NCBI GenBank assembly: GCA_964456625.1
Contig: CAYWBO010000002.1
Coordinates: 1 to 64,000 of the forward strand
Direction: 5' to 3'
From: Sulfidibacterium sp964456625
GTDB taxonomy: Bacteria > Bacteroidota > Bacteroidia > Bacteroidales > F082
Length of the DNA: 64,000 nt
Shown: piece by piece, positions 25,941-34,755 of the stretch
Layout: the number at the start of each line of letters is the position of its first letter
Position numbering within the stretch: the first letter of the stretch is position 1
Notes under the pieces: generated by a model
Database searches by the model: none
Told to the model about the DNA's origin: nothing
The model's input: the letters and a program-made list of their open reading frames with translations, nothing else
Program-made: the position numbers and the translations under genes

Positions 25941-26969
25941 ATGTTTGATCATATCCAATTACAGAAAGTCGGGAAATTGCTTTCCCAACCTAAAAATATT
26001 GCCCTTGTTTCGCATAAAAATCCGGATGGAGACACGATCAGTGCCGCGTTGGCGATGATGCATTATCTGCGGAAAAAGGGTCACAGTATCAGTATGTTAA
26101 TTCCCAATCAATATCCTGATTTTTACAGTTGGATGCCTGGATGCGAAGAATTTATCATTTTTGACAAAAATGCGGCATTGGTTCGTGAAAAGGTGGCAAA
26201 TGCCGATATTATTTTTTGTCTCGATTTCAACCGCATGAGCCGAACCGGCAATGTAGCACCTGACCTGATCAAGGCCACCGCTGTAAAAATCGTCATTGAC
26301 CATCATTTGGAGCCCTCTGAGGAGTTCGATTACTATTTTACGTATGTCGATACTTCATCGACCGGTGAGCTCGTATATGAGTTTATAGAGGCTATGGGAG
26401 ACAAAAATCTGATTGACAAGGATATTGCACTTGCATTGTACACGGCCATCATGACGGATACAGGTTCTTTTAGTTATAGTTGCGATCACCCGAGGACTTT
26501 TCAGATCACCTCTGAACTGATCGATAAAGGAGTGGAGCCTTCATTGATGCATAAGCTTGTGTATGATACGTTTACGGAAAGCCGCCTGCGGCTTCTGGGC
26601 TTTGCCATCAGCGAACGCATGATGGTATGGCGGGACCTTCATGCCGCTGTGATCTATCTCGACAGAAAAGATCTGGATCGCTTTGATTACCGTGTGGGAG
26701 ATACCGAAGGCGTGGTGAATTATCCGCTTTCTATGGCAGGTGTGAATTTGTCGGTTTTATTGAGTGAAAAGGACAAAGTGATCAGGATGTCGTTCAGATC
26801 TAAGGGGAAGTTCAATGTAAATGAGCTGGCAGCGGCACATTTCGAAGGGGGAGGACATAAAAACGCTTCCGGCGGAACTTCCGCGTTGACCATGATCGAA
26901 ACGATCGGCAAACTGAAAGAAGTTGTTCAGCAATATAAGGAGGATCTCGATTATAAAATCAGCATATAA
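25941..26969 (+). CDS. nrnA: DHH/DHHA1 phosphoesterase, NrnA type
   Basis: From the ATG at 25941 the protein has 342 residues, matching NrnA. It degrades 2-5 nt RNA oligomers and often 3'-phosphoadenosine 5'-phosphate. The DHH domain shows ALVSHKNPDGDTISAAL, CLDFNR and the signature IVIDHHLEP. The C-terminal DHHA1 domain closes with HFEGGGHKNASGGT. PAP turnover would connect to sulfate assimilation (APS reductase gene at 29823), though an APS pathway makes little PAP. The longer frame from 25884 adds 19 unconserved residues that cover the likely promoter. The stop shares one base with the next ATG (TAATG), so the FKBP lipoprotein is translationally coupled. Confidence 0.9.
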   Translation: MFDHIQLQKVGKLLSQPKNIALVSHKNPDGDTISAALAMMHYLRKKGHSISMLIPNQYPDFYSWMPGCEEFIIFDKNAALVREKVANADIIFCLDFNRMSRTGNVAPDLIKATAVKIVIDHHLEPSEEFDYYFTYVDTSSTGELVYEFIEAMGDKNLIDKDIALALYTAIMTDTGSFSYSCDHPRTFQITSELIDKGVEPSLMHKLVYDTFTESRLRLLGFAISERMMVWRDLHAAVIYLDRKDLDRFDYRVGDTEGVVNYPLSMAGVNLSVLLSEKDKVIRMSFRSKGKFNVNELAAAHFEGGGHKNASGGTSALTMIETIGKLKEVVQQYKEDLDYKISI

Positions 26970-27496
26970 TGCGAAACTTATCCACTTTCTGGATTGTTTT
27001 ATTTTCTGTATTCCTGGCTTCCTGTTCTGGAAATCAGCGATCAGGGGGGGCAAAAAGCAAAATCAATCTTACTGAAAACCAATTGATTCAGCTGAATAAA
27101 AAGTGGGTCGCCAGGGAAAATGCTGAAATTATTGATTTTATCAGGCGGAAGCACTGGGACATGAAGGAAACCCCGACAGGGCTTCGTTATATGATTTACC
27201 ATCAGGGAAACGGCGAAAGGGCAAAAGTAGGAGCGCTGGCAACAATTGCGTATACTGTGAGCTTGCTTAACGGAACAATAGTATATTCTTCGGCTCAGAG
27301 TGGCCTGAAAACCTTTCGAATTGGTCATAGTAGAGAAGTTAGCGGCCTGGAGGAAGGAATTATTTTGCTAAAAGTAGGCGATAAAGCAAAATTCCTATTA
27401 CCTTCGCATCTTGCATATGGATTGTCCGGTGACGGTCGTAAGATTCCGCCCGATGTCCCGATAATTTATGATGTGGAATTAGTTCAATTAAAATAA
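26969..27496 (+). CDS. FKBP-type peptidyl-prolyl isomerase lipoprotein
   Basis: This 175-residue protein begins with a lipoprotein signal ending in FLASC (Cys about residue 19), then a polar linker. One FKBP domain (about 85-175) follows, recognisable from GALATIAYTVSLLNGTIVYS, VSGLEEGIILLKVGDKAKF and PSHLAYG. It would sit on the periplasmic face of a membrane and speed proline isomerisation or act as chaperone. Size and layout resemble the gliding-motility lipoprotein GldI, but no gld genes are near, so that name is not applied. It overlaps nrnA by one base and is followed 9 bases later by a second FKBP lipoprotein. Confidence 0.85.
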   Translation: MRNLSTFWIVLFSVFLASCSGNQRSGGAKSKINLTENQLIQLNKKWVARENAEIIDFIRRKHWDMKETPTGLRYMIYHQGNGERAKVGALATIAYTVSLLNGTIVYSSAQSGLKTFRIGHSREVSGLEEGIILLKVGDKAKFLLPSHLAYGLSGDGRKIPPDVPIIYDVELVQLK

Positions 27497-27505
27497 TTTT
27501 AAAAA

Positions 27506-28411
27506 ATGAAAAAACTCTTAATCATTGCTTTAGCCCTTATGGCGGGCGGTTTTTTTCTTACTTCCTGTAACAAAGGAGTAAACAAACATCCGGGATTCGA
27601 GAAGACGGCGGATGGACTTTACTACAAATTTTATCACAAAAGTAACGACACAACAAAAGCAAGACAGGGTGAATTCTGTGAAGTTCAGCTTGTTTACGGA
27701 ACTAAGGATTCGTTGTTGTTCAACAGCCAGAAACTTCCTGTGTCACAGCTTCCGCTGAAAATTCCGGTTATCAAATCGATTTATCCCGGCGATATCTACG
27801 AAGGTTTGTCGATGATGCATGTAGGTGACAGCGCCAAATTTTTTACCAACGCAGATTCCGTGTTTAAAAAACTTTTCAGGATGCCGCGTGTTCCCAAGTT
27901 TGTGGATTCAACTGGAGATGTTTATTTCTCTGTGAAATTGTTGGGCGTAAAGACCGCTGCTGAGCTTCAGAAAGAAGAAGCCGCTAAAATGGTCAAGCTT
28001 CAGGCACAGGAAAATAAAGACAGAGAAGCTTATCTGCAAGAGCACAAGATTCATGTGAAACCTACCAAAGATGGTTTGTACTTCATTTCCAAGAAACCGG
28101 GCCACGGACCTCATCCGAAAGACGGTGAACTGGTTTCCGTACAATATACCGGATATCTTTTGAACGGTACGAAATTCGACAGCTCTATCGACCGTGGTAA
28201 ACCCTTCGAATTCACACTTGGAAAGCATCAGGTAATCCAGGGATGGGATGAAGGAATAGCCATGCTGAGAAAAGGCGGTACCGCTACGTTGATCATTCCT
28301 TCTTCACTGGCATATGGGCCAAGAAGCATGGGGCCGATACCATCTTACTCAACACTGGTATTCGACGTACAACTGGTCAACATCCAGAAAGCACCTGCCA
28401 AGAAAAAATAA
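27506..28411 (+). CDS. FKBP-type peptidyl-prolyl isomerase lipoprotein with two FKBP-like domains
   Basis: The 301-residue protein has a lipoprotein signal ending in LTSC. A first, divergent FKBP-like region (about 45-150) lacks several active-site aromatic residues. A Lys/Glu/Gln-rich helix (about 150-185) follows, then a complete FKBP domain with VSVQYTGYLLNGTKFDSS, KHQVIQGWDEGIAMLRKGG and IPSSLAYG. The degenerate domain plus helix is a Mip/FkpA-like arrangement that may bind client proteins. It is probably the last gene of the nrnA-FKBP-FKBP operon, ending at a strong bidirectional terminator. Confidence 0.9.
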   Translation: MKKLLIIALALMAGGFFLTSCNKGVNKHPGFEKTADGLYYKFYHKSNDTTKARQGEFCEVQLVYGTKDSLLFNSQKLPVSQLPLKIPVIKSIYPGDIYEGLSMMHVGDSAKFFTNADSVFKKLFRMPRVPKFVDSTGDVYFSVKLLGVKTAAELQKEEAAKMVKLQAQENKDREAYLQEHKIHVKPTKDGLYFISKKPGHGPHPKDGELVSVQYTGYLLNGTKFDSSIDRGKPFEFTLGKHQVIQGWDEGIAMLRKGGTATLIIPSSLAYGPRSMGPIPSYSTLVFDVQLVNIQKAPAKKK

Positions 28412-28427
28412 TCTTGTTTTTGAATAC

Positions 28428-28463
28428 AAAAAAAGCCTGAGCTCAGAAAGCTCAGGCTTTTTT
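28428..28463. terminator. Bidirectional terminator between the FKBP and MATE genes
   Basis: A 9-bp stem GCCTGAGCT / AGCTCAGGC with a 5-base loop is flanked by seven A and six T. It serves two convergent genes. Confidence 0.92.
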
Positions 28464-28481
28464 ATTTCCGGTGACTTATAT

Positions 28482-29813
28482 TTAAAGCTTTTGCTTTTGG
28501 TAAATGGCCCGAGGGGCTGTAATCCACATTGTTATACCGCGGGCGATCATGAATAATTCCAGCGCCAGCCAAAGACCATTGTTCCCTAAAATATGAATGG
28601 TACTGTAATAGACAGGCAGAAAAATGACAAAAGCAGAAATGATCATGGTATTTCGCATGGCTTTGGAGGCTGTCACACCGACGTAAATCCCATCCCAGAT
28701 AAAAGCTGCAATGCTGGTCAAAGGAAGCATCACTATCCAGAAATAAAAATTCCTTGAGACACTCATGATTTGGATGTTATTGGTCATGATTTTCATCAGA
28801 ATGTTAATTCCCGAAAGAAAGATAATACTGGTTAGCAGAGCGATTCCGAAGCCCCATTTAAAGAGATGCAGCACGGTTCTCTTCAGTTCGGACAGGTCCC
28901 GTGCCCCCTTGGCTTTTCCAGAAAGGGCTTCGCCGGCAAAAGCAAAACCGTCGGCAAAGTAGGAAAACAGGAAAAAGAACTGGAATAGCAATGAGTTGGC
29001 GGCCAGGATATTATTCCCGAGTTTGGCGGACTCGCTGGTGAAAAACGACAGCATCAGGATCAGGATCAGCGTGCGGATGAAAATATCGGAGTTGACGGAG
29101 AAAAATTTCATCAAAGCGCTTTTCTGGAACAGCTCGGCCAGCTTCCACCAGTGAACGTAATGTTTGTACTTTTTGAAAAGAAAAAGGAAGGCTACCAACA
29201 GTCCAGAATACTGGGCAATGACGTTGGCCAGCGCCACGCCGTTCGAGGTCATCTTCATGACATAAACCAGGAAAAAGTTCATGCCGATGTTCACCACATT
29301 GACAATCAGCACGATCAACATGGGGATTTTGGCATTCTGCATTCCGAGATACCAACCGTAGAAGCTGTACAACGCCAAGGTGGCCGGTGCGGCATAAATC
29401 CTGATGTAAAAATACTGCCGGGCCAGCGCTTTCACATCCTGTTCTCCACTCAGCAAGTGAAAAGCCACCCACTGAATCGGGTACTGAAATAAGATTAACA
29501 AAAGGGCAAACGAAAAAGCAACCAGCAGTGAACGCTGCAATCCCAGCCCGATTTCCTTGTCATCGTGAGCACCTGTAGCCTGAGCTGTAAAACCGCTGGT
29601 ACCCATTCTCAGGAAACCGAAGCTCATGTACAGCACATTGAATACGGTGGTTCCCAGGGCAATAGCACCTACGTAAATGGCGCTGTCGGCGCGTAGGTGA
29701 CCCATCAGCGCGAAGTCTGCCATCCCCAAGAGGGGAACGGTCAGATTGGAAATGACATTAGGAATGGCCAGACGCAGGATATCGCGATCGAGTTTGCCCG
29801 GTTTTATTGCCAT
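28482..29813 (-). CDS. MATE family efflux transporter
   Basis: This 443-residue membrane protein has about twelve helices in two similar halves, as in MATE/DinF exporters that use Na+ or H+ gradients. The N-terminus reads DRDILRLAIPNVISNLTVPL followed by GMADFALMGHL. FLRMGTSGFTAQATGA is the conserved segment in the first half and SAFVIFLPVYY lies near the end. DinF-like members export drugs, bile salts or cell-envelope lipids; this one's substrate is unknown. The APS reductase gene ends 9 bases upstream on the same strand, so the two are probably cotranscribed without an obvious functional tie. Confidence 0.93.
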   Translation of the reverse strand: MAIKPGKLDRDILRLAIPNVISNLTVPLLGMADFALMGHLRADSAIYVGAIALGTTVFNVLYMSFGFLRMGTSGFTAQATGAHDDKEIGLGLQRSLLVAFSFALLLILFQYPIQWVAFHLLSGEQDVKALARQYFYIRIYAAPATLALYSFYGWYLGMQNAKIPMLIVLIVNVVNIGMNFFLVYVMKMTSNGVALANVIAQYSGLLVAFLFLFKKYKHYVHWWKLAELFQKSALMKFFSVNSDIFIRTLILILMLSFFTSESAKLGNNILAANSLLFQFFFLFSYFADGFAFAGEALSGKAKGARDLSELKRTVLHLFKWGFGIALLTSIIFLSGINILMKIMTNNIQIMSVSRNFYFWIVMLPLTSIAAFIWDGIYVGVTASKAMRNTMIISAFVIFLPVYYSTIHILGNNGLWLALELFMIARGITMWITAPRAIYQKQKL

Positions 29814-29822
29814 GTTTTCAGG

Positions 29823-30530
29823 TTAACGCTTGTGAAGGCCGCACTCGCGGGTTTCAGGATTTTCCCACCACCACCTGCCGGCACGGATGTCTTCACCCAG
29901 TTCAATGGCCCGCGTGCAAGGCTGGCAGCCGATGCTGGCAAATCCCTTTTTGTGTAGCGGATTTACAGGAATATGATTCTTTTCCACATAATTCCAGGCA
30001 TCTTTTTCTTCCCAGTTGGCCAGCGGATTGATCTTCACAAGATGATTATTGTTGTCAAATTCTATAAACTGAAGCTCGGTTCTTGTGCTTGACTGGCTTC
30101 TGCGCAACCCGGTGATCCAAGCATCAAGTCCCTGCATGGCCCGTTGCAGTGGTTTTACTTTTCTGACATGACAGCAGAGCTTTCGGTTTTCAATACTATC
30201 GTAAAACAAATTAATTCCTTTTTGGGAAACCATCTGTTCAACATCCTTTGGATCAGGAAAATAAACCTGAATTTTTATATCGTATTTTCGATTGGTCCGG
30301 TCGATCAGATCGTAGGTCTCAGGAAAAAGCCTCCCGGTATCCAGTGTGAAAATCCTGGCAGTCGGGTCGATTTGGCAAAGCATGTGGGTCAGCACCTGGT
30401 CTTCCAGTCCCAGGCTGGTGGACAGGGCTATTTTTCCTTGAAATTGATTCAGTGAAAAAGCAATAATCTCTTCAGGCGATGCGCCCTTCAACTGTGCGTT
30501 CCAATCCTCGAGTGTAGCGGTATCAATCAT
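29823..30530 (-). CDS. cysH: Assimilatory adenylyl-sulfate (APS) reductase
   Basis: This 235-residue protein reduces activated sulfate to sulfite using thioredoxin. The adenylyl-binding SLGLEDQVLTHML and TLDTGRLFPETYDL are followed by two cysteine pairs, Cys119-Cys120 and Cys202-Cys205 (GCQPC). These four bind a [4Fe-4S] cluster and mark the APS rather than the PAPS type. The catalytic Cys230 lies in the C-terminal ECGLH. ATP sulfurylase and sulfite reductase genes are not in the window. The gene has a divergent promoter arrangement with mpl, each with its own -7 box. Confidence 0.93.
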   Translation of the reverse strand: MIDTATLEDWNAQLKGASPEEIIAFSLNQFQGKIALSTSLGLEDQVLTHMLCQIDPTARIFTLDTGRLFPETYDLIDRTNRKYDIKIQVYFPDPKDVEQMVSQKGINLFYDSIENRKLCCHVRKVKPLQRAMQGLDAWITGLRRSQSSTRTELQFIEFDNNNHLVKINPLANWEEKDAWNYVEKNHIPVNPLHKKGFASIGCQPCTRAIELGEDIRAGRWWWENPETRECGLHKR

Positions 30531-30558
30531 AAATCAGTTTTAAAAGTGTTTTAAAGCA

Positions 30559-30566
30559 CAAAAGTA
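30559..30566 (-). promoter_or_regulatory. -7 element for cysH
   Basis: Minus-strand TACTTTTG (TAnnTTTG), 28 bases before the cysH start. Confidence 0.5.
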
Positions 30567-30597
30567 AGAGAAATTTTCCCAGTGTCCTGCGATTGTG

Positions 30598-30605
30598 TAT
30601 TTTTG
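30598..30605 (+). promoter_or_regulatory. -7 element for mpl
   Basis: TATTTTTG (TAnnTTTG), 13 bases before the mpl ATG, in divergent arrangement with the cysH -7 box. Confidence 0.5.
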
Positions 30606-30618
30606 AAAAAACAGAGCT

Positions 30619-31977
30619 ATGAAGGTCCATTTTATCGCGATCGGGGGCAGCGCCATGCACAACCTGGCCATTGCTTTGAAGTTGAACGGATTTGAAGTCA
30701 GCGGTTCCGATGACGAGATTTTCGAACCTTCGAAAAGCAGGTTGGAAAAATACGGCTTGCTGCCGAAGCAATCCGGCTGGCACCCGGAACATATTTCCGG
30801 GGATCTGGATTTCATCATTTTAGGGATGCATGCGCACCTTGACAATCCTGAGTTGGTTCGTGCGCAAGAGATGGGACTAAAAATCTATTCCTATCCCGAA
30901 TTTTTATACGAACATTCCAAAAACAAAAAACGCGTTGTGATCGGAGGAAGTCACGGCAAGACGACCATCACTGCCATGGTAATGCATGTATTGAAATATC
31001 ATCATCTGGAATTTGATTACCTGGTGGGATCGAAACTCCGTGATTTCGAAGTGATGGTCAGGCTCAGCGACAACGCGCCTTTGATGATCTTTGAAGGAGA
31101 TGAATATTTGAGTTCCCCGCTGGACCGAAGGCCCAAATTCCACTGGTATCATCCTCATTTGGCACTGATCACAGGCATTGCCTGGGACCACATCAATGTT
31201 TTCCCGACTTTTGAAAATTATCAGGAACAGTTTGAAAAGTTCCTGGATCTGGCAGAACCGGGAGCCACGATTGTTTATAATACAACCGATCCCAACGTCA
31301 AAAGGATCGTTGAAAACGCATCTGGAAAGCTGCAGAAAATACCTTACGATCTGCCTGAATATGAAATAGAAGATGGAACAACTTATCTGAGAGAAGACGG
31401 AACGATGATTCCTTTAATAGTTTTCGGCAAACACAACCTGATGAATCTGGCCGGAGCACAATTGTTGTGTGAAGAGCTGGGTGTCAGTCGTCCGGAGTTT
31501 CTGGAGGCCATTCAAAGTTTTGAGGGGGCCAGCAACCGCCTGGAACTGGTTTATCAGGGAAAAGGGGGCCGGCTTTTTAAAGATTTTGCACATGCACCTT
31601 CCAAGCTGAAAGCCACACTGACAGCCGTCAGGGAACAGTTTCCCGATCAGCATCTGGTGGCTTGTTTTGAACTGCATACATACAGCAGTCTGAATCCCGG
31701 GTTTCTGGTACAGTATGAGGATGCATTAAATGAAGCAGATGAAGCCGCCGTTTATTTTAATCCGCATGCACTGCTGATCAAAAGAATGCCGGTACTGAAG
31801 CCGGAAGATATCCGGTCGGCTTTCGGAAGAGCAGACCTTCAGGTCTTTGATGATTCTGAAAATATGCAGCGCTGGCTGTTTGACAGATCGCATAACAATA
31901 CCGTTTTCCTGATGATGAGTTCTGGAAACTTCAACGGAATCGATTTTCCATCCTATGGCAAAAAGTTGCTGGATTAA
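30619..31977 (+). CDS. mpl: Mpl-type murein peptide ligase
   Basis: The 452-residue protein is a Mur ligase family member related to MurC. Mpl joins the recycled tripeptide L-Ala-gamma-D-Glu-meso-DAP to UDP-N-acetylmuramate in peptidoglycan recycling. The opening HFIAIGGSAMHNLAIAL binds UDP and the ATP loop GGSHGKTT lies at residues 109-116. The central EGDEYLSSPLDRRPKF and ITGIAWDHINVF and the C-terminal FAHAPSKLKATLTA are typical of Mpl; MurC would have different residues around the DEYDSAF-like motif. It is cytosolic and stands alone. Recycling permease and amidase genes are not seen. Confidence 0.9.
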   Translation: MKVHFIAIGGSAMHNLAIALKLNGFEVSGSDDEIFEPSKSRLEKYGLLPKQSGWHPEHISGDLDFIILGMHAHLDNPELVRAQEMGLKIYSYPEFLYEHSKNKKRVVIGGSHGKTTITAMVMHVLKYHHLEFDYLVGSKLRDFEVMVRLSDNAPLMIFEGDEYLSSPLDRRPKFHWYHPHLALITGIAWDHINVFPTFENYQEQFEKFLDLAEPGATIVYNTTDPNVKRIVENASGKLQKIPYDLPEYEIEDGTTYLREDGTMIPLIVFGKHNLMNLAGAQLLCEELGVSRPEFLEAIQSFEGASNRLELVYQGKGGRLFKDFAHAPSKLKATLTAVREQFPDQHLVACFELHTYSSLNPGFLVQYEDALNEADEAAVYFNPHALLIKRMPVLKPEDIRSAFGRADLQVFDDSENMQRWLFDRSHNNTVFLMMSSGNFNGIDFPSYGKKLLD

Positions 31978-32001
31978 AACTACTAATACGTCACTTTTGG
32001 A

Positions 32002-32370
32002 TTAAGCCGCTTGCTTTGCCTTGAAAAAGACGGAAGTCACCAGTTCGATGAGGAAACCGTAGATCATACCTAATACGATGGTGGAGACCAGCATCATGGT
32101 GGGTGAAAATTCCGGATTTTCCGGGCCGCCCATGGCGCCGAAACCCATCGGAAGGCTGAAGACAAAGCCCATGATAATACCGTGTAATGACCAGTGCTTG
32201 AGGCTAAAGCTGCTGATGCCGATGGCCACGCCGATCAGGGTTCGGCTCAAAATAATACTGATGGCCAGGGCGGTCGGTACCGGGGTGGAACCACCCGAAG
32301 CCAGACCGTAACAAACAAACCCGAAGATCAGCCCCATGACCGTGCTGATAAGTAATCTTTTTGTTTTCAT
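32002..32370 (-). CDS. Small four-helix membrane protein of unknown function
   Basis: The 122-residue protein is almost entirely hydrophobic. It has about four transmembrane helices (roughly residues 5-25, 33-58, 62-83 and 92-117) and Gly-rich segments such as FVFSLPMGFGAMGGPE. I do not recognise a named family. It starts at ATG with MKTKR as a positive-inside anchor. A -33/-7 promoter about 120 bases upstream gives it a long leader. It is separate from mpl, which ends 24 bases away on the other strand with no terminator between them. Confidence 0.75.
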   Translation of the reverse strand: MKTKRLLISTVMGLIFGFVCYGLASGGSTPVPTALAISIILSRTLIGVAIGISSFSLKHWSLHGIIMGFVFSLPMGFGAMGGPENPEFSPTMMLVSTIVLGMIYGFLIELVTSVFFKAKQAA

Positions 32371-32491
32371 ATCGCTTTCTTTTTACAGTGAGTAATTTGT
32401 GGTTGTTATGTTTGTTAGCAATTGTCGCTGAAAGTTGCTCTGTACTTAATCTTTGGTGTTAAAATATGTTGAATGGGTTAATATGAGCTTT

Positions 32492-32522
32492 CAAATATAA
32501 CGAAAAAATTTTCGAACTGCAA
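32492..32522 (-). promoter_or_regulatory. Promoter of the small membrane protein gene
   Basis: Minus-strand TTG (32520-32522) and TATATTTG (32492-32499) are separated by 20 bases. The leader to ATG 32370 would be about 115 bases. Confidence 0.55.
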
Positions 32523-32600
32523 TCACAAGATGTTTGTATGCTGCAATTTATTGGAATAAGGTTGGCAAAAGTAAGCTGCTGTTGCGATTGCAGGCGGGAT

Positions 32601-32635
32601 AAAAAAAAGGCTTTCTCAGCATCTGAGAAAGCCTT
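32601..32635 (-). terminator. Rho-independent terminator of rho
   Basis: Minus strand: the 13-bp stem AAGGCTTTCTCAG / CTGAGAAAGCCTT has a 3-base loop and is followed by T. It lies 21 bases after the rho stop. Confidence 0.9.
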
Positions 32636-32655
32636 CGTATTTATAAGTTTCTGAA

Positions 32656-34389
32656 CTATCCGTTCATGGAAATCAGAAATTCCTCGTTTGTTTTGGTAAA
32701 CTTCATTTTGTCTTTCAGGAATTCCATGGCTTCGATGGGGTTCATGTCNNNNNNNNNNNNNNNNNNNNNNNNNNNNNNNNNNNNNNNNNNNNNNNNNNNN
32801 NNNNNNNNNNNNNNNNNNNNNNNNNNNNNNNNNNNNNNNNNNNNNNNNATCTGGCGGGCGGCACCGAAGAAACGTTTTGGTTTCTGAAGTGCATTGGCTT
32901 CCACACCACCGGAGAGCACTTTTCCGGAAGCCGGTGAAACCGTATTATAAGCCCTGGCTAGACGCGTAATCGAGTCCAGTAAGATCACCACATCGTGACC
33001 GCTTTCCGTCATCCGTTTGGCTTTTTCGAGCACCAGGTTGGCAATTTTCACATGTTTCTCTGCCGGTTCGTCGAAAGTAGAAGCAATCACTTCGGCGTTT
33101 ACGCTCCGTGCCATATCGGTGACCTCTTCAGGACGTTCGTCGATCAGCAAAATGATCAGATAAACTTCCGGGTGGTTCAGAGCAATCGCATTGGCAACTT
33201 CTTTTAAAAGCACAGTTTTACCGGTTTTAGGCTGGGCCACAATCAAACCGCGCTGTCCTTTTCCGATGGGGCAGAACATATCCATGATCCGGGTAGAAAT
33301 CGTCTCTTTGGCATGTCCCGTCAGAGAGAATTTTTCCTGCGGGAAAAGCGGAGTGAGATAATCGAAGGGGATCCTGTCGCGGATTTCTTCAGGTGTTTTG
33401 TTATTGATGGAAATCACCTTGATCAACGGGAAGTACTTTTCCCCTTCTTTCGGAGGACGAATGGTACCACGAACCGTATCTCCGGTTTTCAGACCAAACA
33501 ATTTTATCTGTGACTGCGACACATAAATATCATCCGGTGAGTTCAGATAATTGTAATCTGAAGATCTGAGAAATCCGTAACCGTCGGGCATGATTTCCAA
33601 AACACCTTCTGAGTCGATAATTCCTTCCAATTCAAAGGAATACAATGCTCTTTGCGAATCTTTTGCAGTATTATCTGCATTTTGTTTGTTGTTTTCGGGA
33701 GCAGGGTCGGAGACAGGTTTTGCCGTTTCTTTTACTTCTGCCGGAGCCTGCGCTTTGGTTTCTTCGTTTTGGATCGGTTTCGTTTCCTGTTCCGGTTCTG
33801 ATCCTGGAATTCTTCTTCTTTTCTTTTTGGCTTCGAACTGTTCCAGATGTGATTTGCGTTTGGCGTGTGCCCCATCAGCACCGGTATTTTCAAAAAAAGT
33901 TTTTTCTTTAGCTTCTTTAGGCGCAGCCATCTTTTCTTTGGAAACCGGGACTACAGGTTCTTGTCTGGCATTTTCCTCAGCAGGTTTTGATTCTGCGGCA
34001 GGTGCTGCTTTTTGTTCTGTTTCTTTTTCAATCTTCACACTGGGATTTGAAGAAGCAACGGGCGTTGGTGTTTTGGCCGGTCTTCCCCTGCGTGAACGGG
34101 TTTTGGGCTTTTCCGGAGTCTGGGCGCCCTCTTTCTTTTGGCCATCAGCGTCTTTCACCTCCTTTTTAGCAGTAGGCCCGGGATTGTTCCTTTTGTGATC
34201 TTGTCTTTCGCTGGGCTTTTTCCTTTCATTTTCCGTTGTGACGGTTGAAGGATTGGCAGCCTGATGATCCAGTATCTGATAGATTAAGTCTTGTTTTGAT
34301 AGCCGGTCAGTCTTGCCAATATTCAATTCCTCGGCGATTTGACGCAGCTCCGGTTCCAGCTTACTGTTAAGCTCTACAATATCATACAT
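32656..34389 (-). CDS. rho: Transcription termination factor Rho with long disordered insertion (contains an assembly gap)
   Basis: Rho is the hexameric RNA helicase that ends transcription. The N-terminal LNSKLEPELRQIAEELNI helices are followed by about 200 residues of Lys/Glu/Pro/Ala-rich low-complexity sequence (roughly 55-250). Next come the cold-shock RNA-binding domain (EGVLEIMPDGYGFLRSSDYN) and the ATPase core with Walker A AQPKTGKT (Lys391), LLIDERPEEVTDMAR and LLDSITRLARAYN. The 100-N gap removes everything between FFGAAR and DMNPIEAMEF. Known Rho proteins have roughly 80 residues there, including the R-loop, so the true missing length is nearer 250 bases than 100. The gap does not imply a broken gene. 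Confidence 0.96.
   Translation of the reverse strand: MYDIVELNSKLEPELRQIAEELNIGKTDRLSKQDLIYQILDHQAANPSTVTTENERKKPSERQDHKRNNPGPTAKKEVKDADGQKKEGAQTPEKPKTRSRRGRPAKTPTPVASSNPSVKIEKETEQKAAPAAESKPAEENARQEPVVPVSKEKMAAPKEAKEKTFFENTGADGAHAKRKSHLEQFEAKKKRRRIPGSEPEQETKPIQNEETKAQAPAEVKETAKPVSDPAPENNKQNADNTAKDSQRALYSFELEGIIDSEGVLEIMPDGYGFLRSSDYNYLNSPDDIYVSQSQIKLFGLKTGDTVRGTIRPPKEGEKYFPLIKVISINNKTPEEIRDRIPFDYLTPLFPQEKFSLTGHAKETISTRIMDMFCPIGKGQRGLIVAQPKTGKTVLLKEVANAIALNHPEVYLIILLIDERPEEVTDMARSVNAEVIASTFDEPAEKHVKIANLVLEKAKRMTESGHDVVILLDSITRLARAYNTVSPASGKVLSGGVEANALQKPKRFFGAARQXXXXXXXXXXXXXXXXXXXXXXXXXXXXXXXXXXDMNPIEAMEFLKDKMKFTKTNEEFLISMNG
32749..32848. other. Assembly gap (100 N) inside rho
   Basis: Exactly 100 undetermined bases. 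Comparison with the expected Rho core says the real missing sequence is longer. Confidence 0.99.
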
Positions 34390-34755
34390 ATATCTTAAAT
34401 TAAATTCATTAAGGTCAGAAAAATAAAACCGAATTAATTCTCGTGGTTTGCCTAAATAGAAAAATCTTAAAAAAGGAAATTTTAATAGGATTAATTAGTG
34501 GCGCAAATATACAAAATTTTAATATACAACGTAAAATGATTTATTATCTTTTTCACTGGCCGCCAGGGACTAAAAGTGTCCCCGGGAAACTTTTTTATAT
34601 ATAAATATTATATTGTTTTTTATGTAAATTATTGATAGATAGTAAAGTAATATCTATCCGACTACTATTATAACAAAGAAAAGCGGCTGTCTTAAATTTT
34701 ATTAAAAAGGTTATGAACAATTTTGTTGCCATTAAACGGAGTTTCAGCCTGAAAA
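34390..34755. other. 366-base intergenic region upstream of rho
   Basis: No open frame is convincing. It contains the rho promoter, a hairpin CCAGGGAC / GTCCCCGG (34563-34584, one mismatch) followed by GAAAC and six T on the plus strand, and an inverted repeat GATAGAT / ATCTATC (34634-34658). The long leader of rho (about 110 bases) would allow autogenous control, as known for rho in other bacteria. Confidence 0.45.
34504..34529 (-). promoter_or_regulatory. Promoter of rho
   Basis: Minus-strand TTG (34527-34529) and TATATTTG (34504-34511) are 15 bases apart, giving a leader of roughly 110 bases. Confidence 0.5.

Noticed and set aside
26969..27496. Naming the first FKBP lipoprotein GldI and predicting gliding motility
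   Set aside because: Layout is similar, but FKBP lipoproteins are common in non-gliding Bacteroidota and no other gld gene is present.
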